Source: JAUYMM01 sp049301455 (GTDB lineage: Bacteria; Patescibacteriota; Microgenomatia; UBA8517). From it: a stretch of DNA of 29,411 bases. Each line of letters opens with the position of its first letter. Within the stretch, counting starts at the first letter, position 1. A program made the translations under genes and the position numbers. Below the pieces are notes generated by a model. It saw only the letters and a list, made by a program, of their open reading frames with translations. It searched no databases and was not told the DNA's origin. Where the stretch lies: NCBI GenBank assembly GCA_049301455.1, contig JBAQKY010000007.1, positions 1-29,411 on the forward strand. The letters are read 5' to 3'. Of the stretch, positions 1 to 6,520 are shown one piece after another.

Positions 1-2
1 CG

Positions 3-185
3 CTAACAATTGATGATGAAGTTTGGGCTAACCTTGTCAGACCTTTTGGGTATGATGCAGGTATTCGTACCATGGAAAGAACTATTGGTGGTGTTGTTAG
101 AAAAGTTGCAAGACAAATTGTTGAAGGTAAAGGAACTTCATTCCATGTTACAACACAAAATGTTAAAGAGTTTTTGCCGTTGTAG
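3..185 (+). CDS. C-terminal end of a Lon-like AAA+ ATPase (5' partial)
   Basis: The reading frame is open from the window edge and ends at TAG 183-185; 60 residues are visible. The segment GYDAGIRTMERTIGGVVRK followed by VARQIVEGKG matches the end of the AAA+ small (lid) domain of Lon proteases, where the family has YTREAGVRxLER followed by a Lys/Arg-rich helix. In a full Lon a serine-lysine protease domain of about 200 residues would follow. Here the frame stops about 25 residues after the helix, at VKEFLPL. The protein is therefore either a Lon-type ATPase without its protease domain or a gene whose protease part is encoded elsewhere. The N-terminal part and any Walker motifs lie outside the window. 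The next gene starts 12 nt downstream, so the two are probably co-transcribed. Confidence 0.6.
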   Translation, partial: LTIDDEVWANLVRPFGYDAGIRTMERTIGGVVRKVARQIVEGKGTSFHVTTQNVKEFLPL

Positions 186-197
186 TAAAATGTCTTG

Positions 198-632
198 ATG
201 AAGCTTCTAATAATTGGTGATTCACATGGAAACATCGCAAATTTAAAACATGTCATGGGTTTTGCAAAAACAATTAAAGCTGTAGCCGTTATCCACACAG
301 GTGACTGGTACAACTTTGATAATATAAAAATCGTTTCAGATTTCGGAATACCATTGTATTCATGTTTAGGAAATGCAGACATAGATTCAAGATTTGATCT
401 AAAAGAATTTGTAGAACTTGAAATTGATAACCTCAAATTAGGTTTAGTTCACAATATTAAGAAATTAAAGACAAATAAAGATAAATTTGATGCAATTTTT
501 TGTGGTCACAATCATCAACAGAGGCAAATAGGAAACATCATAAATCCTGGAGCTCTGGAAAATGGAATTAATTTCGCGATATTTGATACAAAAATCAAAA
601 TGGTAGAATTTGTAAATGATGAAAAAATTTGA
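198..632 (+). CDS. YfcE/MJ0936-family metallophosphoesterase
   Basis: A 144-residue calcineurin-like phosphoesterase. The metal-binding motifs are in the usual order: GDSHGN near residues 7-12, HTGDW near 34, CLGNAD near 57, VHN in the middle, and CGHNHQQ near 103, followed by NPGAL. The length and motif spacing fit the small MJ0936/YfcE phosphodiesterases, which cleave phosphodiester bonds with two divalent metals; the cellular substrate cannot be read from sequence. I chose ATG 198; a TTG one codon upstream is the only in-frame alternative nearby. The 3' end overlaps the next gene by 17 nt, which suggests translational coupling. There is no signal peptide, so it is cytoplasmic. Confidence 0.85.
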   Translation: MKLLIIGDSHGNIANLKHVMGFAKTIKAVAVIHTGDWYNFDNIKIVSDFGIPLYSCLGNADIDSRFDLKEFVELEIDNLKLGLVHNIKKLKTNKDKFDAIFCGHNHQQRQIGNIINPGALENGINFAIFDTKIKMVEFVNDEKI

Positions 633-1206
633 AGAGCTTCACCGTCTTAAAGACCGAATGGAAAAGGATGATTCGCTTCCATTAAAAAAAGTTGCAAACA
701 AGCTAGTTTTTGGATCTGGAAATACAGAAACAAAAATACTTTTAATTGGAGAGGGTCCGGGCCGCAATGAAGATCTGCAAGGTTTGCCCTTCGTTGGTCA
801 AGCTGGAAAATTATTAGATAAGCTATTGTTGCTTGCTGATCTTGAAAGAAAAAAGGTTTTCATTACAAATATTGTTCATCATAGACCTCCAGAAAATAGA
901 GATCCACTACCAGAAGAAATTAGAGCCTACGGCCGATATCTAGACGATATCGTAAATATTATTAAACCAAAAGTCATAATAACCCTTGGTAGATTTTCTA
1001 TGGCAAAGTTTTTGCCAGATGTTTTTATTTCTCAAGTTCATGGCAAAAGTTTTGAAGTTAATTGGGGTGACCCACTAGACGGTAGTGCTTTAAAACTTAC
1101 AGTTATTCCCATGTATCATCCTGCTGCATCTTTACGAAATGGAAAAATACTTGAAGCTGAAAAGGCTGACTTTTTGAAACTAAAAGATATGATACAATCA
1201 ATTTAA
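616..1206 (+). CDS. Family-4-type uracil-DNA glycosylase lacking the Fe-S cysteines
   Basis: A 196-residue member of the uracil-DNA glycosylase superfamily. Seen motifs are GEGPGRNEDLQGLPFVGQAG (motif 1 of family 4, with the FVG loop that binds uracil), NIVHHRPPENRDPLPEE, TLGRF, and a final MYHPAASLRN (motif 2, HPaxxLR). The expected role is removal of uracil from DNA in base excision repair. Family 4 enzymes normally bind a 4Fe-4S cluster through four cysteines: CxxC near the N-terminus, Cys in KCRPP, and Cys about 16 residues later. This protein contains no cysteine at all. His88-His89 replace the Lys-Cys of KCRPP, Tyr105 stands where the fourth Cys is expected, and the N-terminal CxxC is absent. 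ATG 616 and ATG 619 are both possible starts; the gene overlaps the preceding one. Confidence 0.8.
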   Translation: MMKKFEELHRLKDRMEKDDSLPLKKVANKLVFGSGNTETKILLIGEGPGRNEDLQGLPFVGQAGKLLDKLLLLADLERKKVFITNIVHHRPPENRDPLPEEIRAYGRYLDDIVNIIKPKVIITLGRFSMAKFLPDVFISQVHGKSFEVNWGDPLDGSALKLTVIPMYHPAASLRNGKILEAEKADFLKLKDMIQSI

Positions 1207-1210
1207 ATAT

Positions 1211-2854
1211 ATGCTTCGATTCATTGCCCTTTCAGGGACTACAGGAGTTACAGAGAACTTAAATGTTTACGAATACAAGGATGAAATGATTATCCTTGAC
1301 TGTGGTGTTGGTTTTCCAGATCTTGAAATGCCTGGGGTAGATCTTGTCATTCCTGATTTTTCATATGTAGTTAAAAATAAACACAAATTAAAGGCAATCG
1401 TTTTATCGCAAGGTCATGAAGATCATATTGGTGCACTACCCTTTTTGCTCCGCGAGGTAAACGCACCAATTTATTGTGCTCCATTGGTAAAAGAATTCAT
1501 AGAAGAAAAGTTTAGAGATAATAGAATTACAGATTATAAAATTAATGTTTTCAATTCTGAACGTGATACTTTTGAAATTGGTTCATTTAAAATTTCTCCC
1601 TTTAAAGTTACTCATTCAGTTCCAGATACTGTCGGTTTTGCCATAGAAACTCCAGAAGGAAAAATTATGCATATTCCAGAACATAAAATTGATCAAGAGT
1701 CTGTTGATGGACATTCTTTTGATCTAGCTCGTGCCAGAAAACTTGCAGAAGGAAACGTTATCTGTTTGATTTCAGATTGTCTTGGTTCGAATGAACCAGG
1801 TTTTGCACCTAGTGCAGTTCCAGTTGAGGAAAGAATGCTAAATATTGCAAGAAGCGCAAAGAAAGCTTTATTTATGAGTGCCATGTCTTCTTCAATTGGT
1901 AGATTTCAACAAATGATAAATATTGCGACAAAACTAAATAGAAAAGTTGTTTTTATGGGTCGTTCAATTCAACAAAAAGCAGAATCGGCACATAAATTGG
2001 GTTATTTAAAATATCTTGATAACCAAATTGTTGATTTTAAACAAGCTAAAAGAATACATCCAAGTTCATTAATGTATATTGTTGCTGGTTGCTATGGCCA
2101 AGTTGGAAGTTCTGTCTATAGACTTGCCACAGATGATGATGACAGGGTTTCCGTCTCAGAAGGAGACATGTTTATATTCTCAGCAAACCCAGCTCCAGAT
2201 TACAGTAAAGAGAGCCAAAACTTTGTAATAGATGAATTAATTGATCGTGGAGTTGACGTTCATTATTATGACTTAAAAGAAGGCCTTCACGTTTCAGGTC
2301 ATGGTGGGCAAGAAGATATTAAAATGCTTTTTGACATTTGCAAACCTAAATATTTCATTCCAACAGGTGGAACAATTAGACACATGCATTCTTATGAGAG
2401 GTTGGTTGTTTCAACTGGAAGAAAGAAAGAAGAAGTTTTTAAACTAAAACCTGGAGACTCTGTTGAATTCATTAATGGTGTGGCAACAAGAGGACAAAAG
2501 GTAAAGGTAAAAGAAGTTATGATTCATGGTTTGGGAATTGGAGATATTGGAAAAACTGTTTTGGAACACAGAACATTATTAGGTAAACAAGGAATGGCAA
2601 TTGTTGTATTTAAAGCAACCAAACAAGGAAAAGTGCTAGGTGTTCCAGAAATTGTCACTAAAGGATTTGTTTTTGAAGGAATAAGTGGAGGATTATTAAA
2701 CGATTCAATGCAAAGACTGATGAAACATTTAAAATCACACACAAACTTAAACTCAAAGAAAATTAAAGATGAGGCAACTAAATTTTTAGAAGGTTATTTC
2801 TTCAAAACCACAGGTAGAAGCCCTATGATAGTCCCAATTGTTGTTGAAGTATAG
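1211..2854 (+). CDS. rnj: RNase J homologue with degenerate metal-binding residues
   Basis: A 547-residue protein with full RNase J architecture: metallo-beta-lactamase core, beta-CASP insert (about residues 200-360), the HVSGHGGQEDIK motif, and the C-terminal domain. RNase J enzymes degrade and mature RNA by endonuclease and 5'-3' exonuclease activity. The expected HGHEDH is QGHEDH here, with Gln67 in place of the first metal-binding His (His69, Asp71 and His72 are kept). His135 in THSVPD is kept. The GDFK aspartate is replaced by Glu157 (PEHK), and the late HGE motif reads GGT, with Gly386 in place of His. Three of seven expected ligands are therefore changed. By analogy with B. subtilis RNase J2, whose motif is also degenerate, this may be a weakly active or structural partner of a canonical RNase J elsewhere. 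It starts 4 nt after the previous stop. Confidence 0.85.
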   Translation: MLRFIALSGTTGVTENLNVYEYKDEMIILDCGVGFPDLEMPGVDLVIPDFSYVVKNKHKLKAIVLSQGHEDHIGALPFLLREVNAPIYCAPLVKEFIEEKFRDNRITDYKINVFNSERDTFEIGSFKISPFKVTHSVPDTVGFAIETPEGKIMHIPEHKIDQESVDGHSFDLARARKLAEGNVICLISDCLGSNEPGFAPSAVPVEERMLNIARSAKKALFMSAMSSSIGRFQQMINIATKLNRKVVFMGRSIQQKAESAHKLGYLKYLDNQIVDFKQAKRIHPSSLMYIVAGCYGQVGSSVYRLATDDDDRVSVSEGDMFIFSANPAPDYSKESQNFVIDELIDRGVDVHYYDLKEGLHVSGHGGQEDIKMLFDICKPKYFIPTGGTIRHMHSYERLVVSTGRKKEEVFKLKPGDSVEFINGVATRGQKVKVKEVMIHGLGIGDIGKTVLEHRTLLGKQGMAIVVFKATKQGKVLGVPEIVTKGFVFEGISGGLLNDSMQRLMKHLKSHTNLNSKKIKDEATKFLEGYFFKTTGRSPMIVPIVVEV

Positions 2855-2898
2855 CTTGAGAACTATCCCATACAGTTTTAGACATTGAAGGTGCGCAA

Positions 2899-2904
2899 TA
2901 TAAA
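2899..2904 (+). promoter_or_regulatory. Possible -10 box (TATAAA) for the 2910 gene
   Basis: TATAAA lies 5 nt before ATG 2910, with TTTAGA at 2877-2882 as a weak -35 (16-nt spacer). If used, the mRNA would be leaderless. The AT-rich background makes this weak. Confidence 0.35.
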
Positions 2905-2909
2905 TAAAT

Positions 2910-3206
2910 ATGATACTGGAACTAATTATTAATATACTTGGTATTGTTATACTCCTAAGAGGCGTGTGGGGAATACTATCGTATTTTTCTGGCCGTGGCG
3001 CAAAATATTACCATTTTCTCTCAGATGAGAATCTTAAAAAAGACCTTCCTTGGCTATCTTGGCTAAAAAAATACTTCATATATCGAAGTTCATTGTATTG
3101 GGTTGGAACAAAAAATCATGCAACTAAGTCAGAAAGATTTTACTTGCTAATTTTAAGTTTGCTTCAAATTGTTGCAAGTTTATTAATATTATATACTTAT
3201 ATATAG
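2910..3206 (+). CDS. Small two-TM membrane protein, unknown function
   Basis: A 98-residue protein. A hydrophobic helix at about residues 2-25 and another at about 78-97 flank a basic, aromatic-rich central loop (KKDLPWLSWLKKYFIYRSS). I do not recognise the family. It lies between the RNase J homologue and ftsK, with its own possible promoter, and shows no Shine-Dalgarno sequence. A cytoplasmic-membrane location is inferred from hydrophobicity alone. Confidence 0.65.
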   Translation: MILELIINILGIVILLRGVWGILSYFSGRGAKYYHFLSDENLKKDLPWLSWLKKYFIYRSSLYWVGTKNHATKSERFYLLILSLLQIVASLLILYTYI

Positions 3207-3262
3207 TTTGTAAATTTCATTGAAGAATATTTGTTCACTGGCTTCATTTTGTTAAGTTTGAT

Positions 3263-3268
3263 ATGATG
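3263..3268 (+). promoter_or_regulatory. Possible -10 box (TATGAT) for ftsK
   Basis: TATGAT lies 19 nt before ATG 3288 and would start transcription near 3275, giving a leader of about 13 nt. No convincing -35 is seen; TGGCTT at 3239-3244 is the best match, with an 18-nt spacer. Confidence 0.35.
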
Positions 3269-3287
3269 TATCTTGCATACATTTAAT

Positions 3288-5396
3288 ATGGCAAAGAAAC
3301 ACAAGAGAAAGACAGACAAAAGAGCTTTTAAATTAAAACTTAAACCTCAGACATATTCATCAATTGCACAGGTTATATTTTTTGCTTTGGCTGCACTAAT
3401 TATTATTTCATTTTCCAGAAGTGGTCTTGCACTTGTTCGTTTTAATGATTTTGTAATGGGCATCTTTGGTTTTGCTACAATTTTTTTACCATTTATTTTT
3501 CTTTCTTTTGCCTTTTTGATGAGTAGTATTAAAATTCCGCTATCTCAGCCTAATGTAATAATTGGTTCAATCTTGGTTTTTCTTTCAATTGCCGGTTTGG
3601 GAAAATCTGGTAATCTAGGTCTAGTTTTTTGGGATGGTGTATCAACACTTGTTACACCATTTGGTGCAGTAGTTATTTTTCTAGGACTAATATTAACCGG
3701 ATTAATTGTTTTATTTAACACTTCGTTTGATGCGGTTTTTAAGGTACTTCAGAAGTTTTTTGCAGCAACTAATGTCTATATTTTTGGACAAAAAACTGCT
3801 GGTGGTGGAAGAATATTACCTCGAAAAGACTTTAAAATTTCTGGAAGCAGTGCAGAAAACTTTAATTCAGGTAATCTAAAAGTTAACAACCCAGCTCCAA
3901 TTGCAGTAAGTAAACCAAAAGAAAATTTAGAAGAAAAAATTGTAAGTAATGTTAAAGGTGAAGATGCTGTTTGGAAATATCCATCTCTTGATTTATTGTC
4001 AAACGAACAGCTTGGAAAAGTTGATAGAGGTGATATTAATGGTAATGCAGATATCATTGAAAAAACACTTGAATCGTTTGGAATCACAGCTAATATCGTT
4101 GAGGTTAATTTGGGCCCAGCGGTTACGCAATATGCAATTCAAGTTGCACTTGGGACAAAACTTTCTAAAATTACTGGACTTGAAAGAGATTTGGCTTTGG
4201 CACTTTCTGCTCCAACAGGAGCAATCAGAATTGAAGCTCCAATTCCAGGACGAAATTTAGTTGGTATCGAACTTCCAAACAAATCACCTGAATTTGTGCC
4301 ATTAAAGAGAATTATGGAGTCTGATGAAATGAGCATGAAGAAGTCAAAGCTTGCAGTTTCCTTAGGACTTGATGTTTCAGGTAAACCAGTTATTGCTGAT
4401 ATCGGTAAAATGCCTCATGTTTTGATTGCGGGACAAACAGGTTCTGGTAAATCAGTTGCTGTTAATACATTTTTGGCATCAATTCTTTTCAGAGCCAGCC
4501 CTTCTGAAGTTAAGTTTATAATGGTCGATCCAAAGCGAGTTGAACTTACAGGTTACAATGATATTCCACATCTTTTGTCACCCGTCATAGTTGAAGCTGA
4601 TAAGGTTTTATCAGCCCTTAGGTGGCTAACTCGTGAAATGGATAGAAGATATGAATTGTTTGCATCAGCAGGAGCAAGAAACATTGATACCTATAACGAA
4701 ATGAGTGGGTTCCAAGCACTTCCATACATTGTACTTTTGATTGATGAACTTGCAGACGTTATGCTTTTGTCGCCTGTTGAAGTTGAGGATGCAATTACGC
4801 GTATTGCTCAAATGTCTCGTGCAGTCGGAATACACATGGTACTTGCAACACAAAGACCATCAGTTAATGTTATTACAGGTCTTATCAAAGCCAATATCCC
4901 AACCAGAATTGCATTTGCAGTGTCGTCACAAATTGACTCACGTGTTATTTTAGATACTCAAGGAGCTGAAAAACTTCTTGGTAAGGGGGATATGTTATAT
5001 CTTCCTCCAGATCAAGCAAAACCAGCCAGAATTCAAGGTGCTTTTGTAAACGATGCTGAAATCAAAAATCTTGTTAATTTCATCAAGAACCAAGGTGTTC
5101 CTGTCCAATATACAGATGAAGTTACAACGATGACTAAATCAGGCAAACCATCAGTTCCTGGTGTTACAGGTGACACTGATGATTTATTCTCAGAAGCAGT
5201 TAAAGTTGTGTGTCAGTATGATCGAGCCTCTGCGTCTTTATTACAAAGAAGACTATCTATTGGCTATGCGCGTGCTGCACGGGTAATTGATCAATTGCAG
5301 GATGCGGGTGTAATTGCTGCCTCTGATGGATCCTCAAAACCAAGAGAGGTTTTAATCAAGGATGCTGATGAATTTTTGGCTTCATTCCAAAAATAA
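3288..5396 (+). CDS. ftsK: DNA translocase FtsK/SpoIIIE
   Basis: A 702-residue protein with a basic N-terminus and four or so transmembrane helices (about residues 25-165). A short linker and the alpha domain follow, then the RecA-like motor with Walker A GQTGSGKS at 382-389 and Walker B LLIDE ending at 487. The signatures MVDPKRVELTGYNDIPHL and MVLATQRPSVNVITG are also present. The C-terminal about 65 residues form a winged-helix gamma domain (SASLLQRRLSIGYARAARVI), which in known FtsK reads the KOPS/SRS polarity sequences. It pumps chromosomal DNA through the closing septum. I chose ATG 3288, which gives the typical Lys-rich start; TTG 3273 is in frame but unlikely. The linker is short compared with E. 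coli FtsK, as in most non-enteric homologues. Confidence 0.95.
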   Translation: MAKKHKRKTDKRAFKLKLKPQTYSSIAQVIFFALAALIIISFSRSGLALVRFNDFVMGIFGFATIFLPFIFLSFAFLMSSIKIPLSQPNVIIGSILVFLSIAGLGKSGNLGLVFWDGVSTLVTPFGAVVIFLGLILTGLIVLFNTSFDAVFKVLQKFFAATNVYIFGQKTAGGGRILPRKDFKISGSSAENFNSGNLKVNNPAPIAVSKPKENLEEKIVSNVKGEDAVWKYPSLDLLSNEQLGKVDRGDINGNADIIEKTLESFGITANIVEVNLGPAVTQYAIQVALGTKLSKITGLERDLALALSAPTGAIRIEAPIPGRNLVGIELPNKSPEFVPLKRIMESDEMSMKKSKLAVSLGLDVSGKPVIADIGKMPHVLIAGQTGSGKSVAVNTFLASILFRASPSEVKFIMVDPKRVELTGYNDIPHLLSPVIVEADKVLSALRWLTREMDRRYELFASAGARNIDTYNEMSGFQALPYIVLLIDELADVMLLSPVEVEDAITRIAQMSRAVGIHMVLATQRPSVNVITGLIKANIPTRIAFAVSSQIDSRVILDTQGAEKLLGKGDMLYLPPDQAKPARIQGAFVNDAEIKNLVNFIKNQGVPVQYTDEVTTMTKSGKPSVPGVTGDTDDLFSEAVKVVCQYDRASASLLQRRLSIGYARAARVIDQLQDAGVIAASDGSSKPREVLIKDADEFLASFQK

Positions 5397-5418
5397 ACAA
5401 TATTTTTTCTAAATAATT

Positions 5419-6039
5419 ATGATTGAAGTTGGACAAATGTTAAAGGATGCTAGACTAAAAAAGAATTATTCTTTGGATCATGTTGAAAAAAAGACTAAAA
5501 TTAAAAAGAATTTTATTTCTTTAATTGAAAAAGGAGAATGGAACAGCTTACCTGAGTATCCAGTTGTTTCTGGATTTGTTAAAAATCTATCTCTGTTTTT
5601 AGATCTTTCACCAGAAACAACAAATGCCGTATTAAGAAGAGACTATCCTCCAAAAAAGCTAGCAATTAATCCTAAACCTGATATCGAAACTAAATTTGTT
5701 TGGTCACCAAAATTAACCTTTGCTGTTGGTATATCAATAATTAGCTTATTAGTTTTGGCCTATCTAGGTTTGGAATACCAAAAGTTTATCAAGCCTCCAG
5801 AAATTGACATAGTTTCACCAAAAGATGGTGAAATTGTTTTTGATGAAAAAATAAAGGTTGAAGGAAAAACAACAACTGATGTAATTTTAACAATTAATAA
5901 CCAGCCAATAATTTTAGATCAAGATGGTAAATTTGTGACAGAAATTTTAATTGCTAAAGATACAAAATCATTAACTTTTAAAGCAGTTTCAAGGTCAGGA
6001 AAAGTAACAGAAATATCAAAAAACATTAGTGTAGAATAA
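5419..6039 (+). CDS. RodZ-like protein: XRE-type HTH, one TM, Ig-like extracellular domain
   Basis: A 206-residue protein. Residues about 1-70 form a RodZ-type helix-turn-helix (GQMLKDARLKKNYSLDHVEK...FISLIEKGEWNSLP). A transmembrane helix follows at about residues 95-117 (LTFAVGISIISLLVLAYLGL), and then an extracytoplasmic beta domain. That domain (IDIVSPKDGEIVFDEKIKVEGKTTTDVILTINNQ, given here only as a location, about residues 127-205) resembles the glucodextranase-B/Ig-like folds common in Patescibacteria surface proteins. RodZ links MreB to the membrane in rod-shaped bacteria. Whether this protein does so is not shown; only the domain layout supports it. The gap after ftsK is 22 nt, so it is probably in the same operon. 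Confidence 0.75.
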   Translation: MIEVGQMLKDARLKKNYSLDHVEKKTKIKKNFISLIEKGEWNSLPEYPVVSGFVKNLSLFLDLSPETTNAVLRRDYPPKKLAINPKPDIETKFVWSPKLTFAVGISIISLLVLAYLGLEYQKFIKPPEIDIVSPKDGEIVFDEKIKVEGKTTTDVILTINNQPIILDQDGKFVTEILIAKDTKSLTFKAVSRSGKVTEISKNISVE

Positions 6040-6043
6040 TTAT

Positions 6044-6280
6044 ATGGATTCAGTACAAAGATTATTAATAATTGTTGTAGTATCACTCACAGTTTTACTT
6101 GTGATTGTTGGTGTGCAAGTAATCTTTATCATCCTCGATCTTAGAAAATCAGTTAAGAGGTTAAACTCAATTTTAGAAGATGCAGTTTTAGGCGGTGGAC
6201 TTATTAGACCAGATAGAATCACAGGTATTGCAGAAATGTTTAAAAAAGACAAATCCATGACCACTCACGGACAAGAATAA
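6044..6280 (+). CDS. Small single-TM protein, unknown function
   Basis: A 78-residue protein with one N-terminal transmembrane helix (about residues 7-31, LIIVVVSLTVLLVIVGVQVI), followed by a charged amphipathic stretch (DLRKSVKRLNSILEDAV) and a soluble tail ending THGQE. The layout resembles DUF948-like or ATP-synthase-b-like small anchors, but no family is certain. It starts 4 nt after the RodZ-like gene, so translation is probably coupled, and it ends 2 nt before the 3' end of the convergent minus-strand gene. Confidence 0.65.
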   Translation: MDSVQRLLIIVVVSLTVLLVIVGVQVIFIILDLRKSVKRLNSILEDAVLGGGLIRPDRITGIAEMFKKDKSMTTHGQE

Positions 6281-6282
6281 AA

Positions 6283-6465
6283 TTATTTTTTGACGAAACC
6301 AAGTTTTGAAGCCAAGGCAACTAAATCTATTGGGGTTGCAACTTTGTTCATTTTTGCTTTATATTCATCTAGTCCTATCTCCGCTCTTAGATACTTAGCA
6401 GTTAATTCTCTTTGGGCCTTCTCTCTCTCATTAATCTCTGTTGCTGTTAATGATTCCCTTGCCAT
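6283..6465 (-). CDS. Small charged soluble protein, unknown function
   Basis: The only minus-strand gene I support. It encodes 60 residues rich in Ala, Glu, Lys and Arg, predicted mostly helical (EREKAQRELTAKYLRAEIG, then LDEYKAKMNKVATPID) and ending LGFVKK. I prefer this frame to the plus-strand ORF covering the same bases for two reasons. A consensus-like promoter (TTGTAT, 16-nt spacer, TATAAT) sits 5 nt before its ATG. Its composition is also that of a normal soluble protein, whereas the plus frame gives a Ser/Ala/Leu-rich shadow peptide. It is divergent from alaS. Its function is unknown. Confidence 0.65.
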   Translation of the reverse strand: MARESLTATEINEREKAQRELTAKYLRAEIGLDEYKAKMNKVATPIDLVALASKLGFVKK

Positions 6466-6520
6466 AACTGATTATAACTCGTTATGAGACAAATACAAAT
6501 AAATAGATTATAATTCACCC
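6466..6520. promoter_or_regulatory. Divergent promoters with an inverted repeat between alaS and the minus-strand gene
   Basis: Plus strand: TATAAT at 6509-6514, 6 nt before alaS ATG 6521, with GAGACA at 6486-6491 as a 4/6 -35 (17-nt spacer). Minus strand: TATAAT at 6476-6471, 5 nt before ATG 6465, with TTGTAT as -35 and a 16-nt spacer. Both would give leaderless mRNAs. The inverted repeat ATAAC-TC-GTTAT at 6474-6485 overlaps the minus-strand -10 and abuts the plus -35, so a single bound protein could affect both. Confidence 0.6.

Noticed and set aside
3273..3287. TTG start giving a longer FtsK
   Set aside because: ATG 3288 is the only ATG near and yields the usual Lys-rich N-terminus; the TTG lies at the predicted transcript start.
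6290..6487. Plus-strand 65-residue ORF opposite the minus-strand 60-residue gene
   Set aside because: It has no promoter or ribosome site, its composition is typical of a shadow frame, and the minus-strand frame has a good leaderless promoter.
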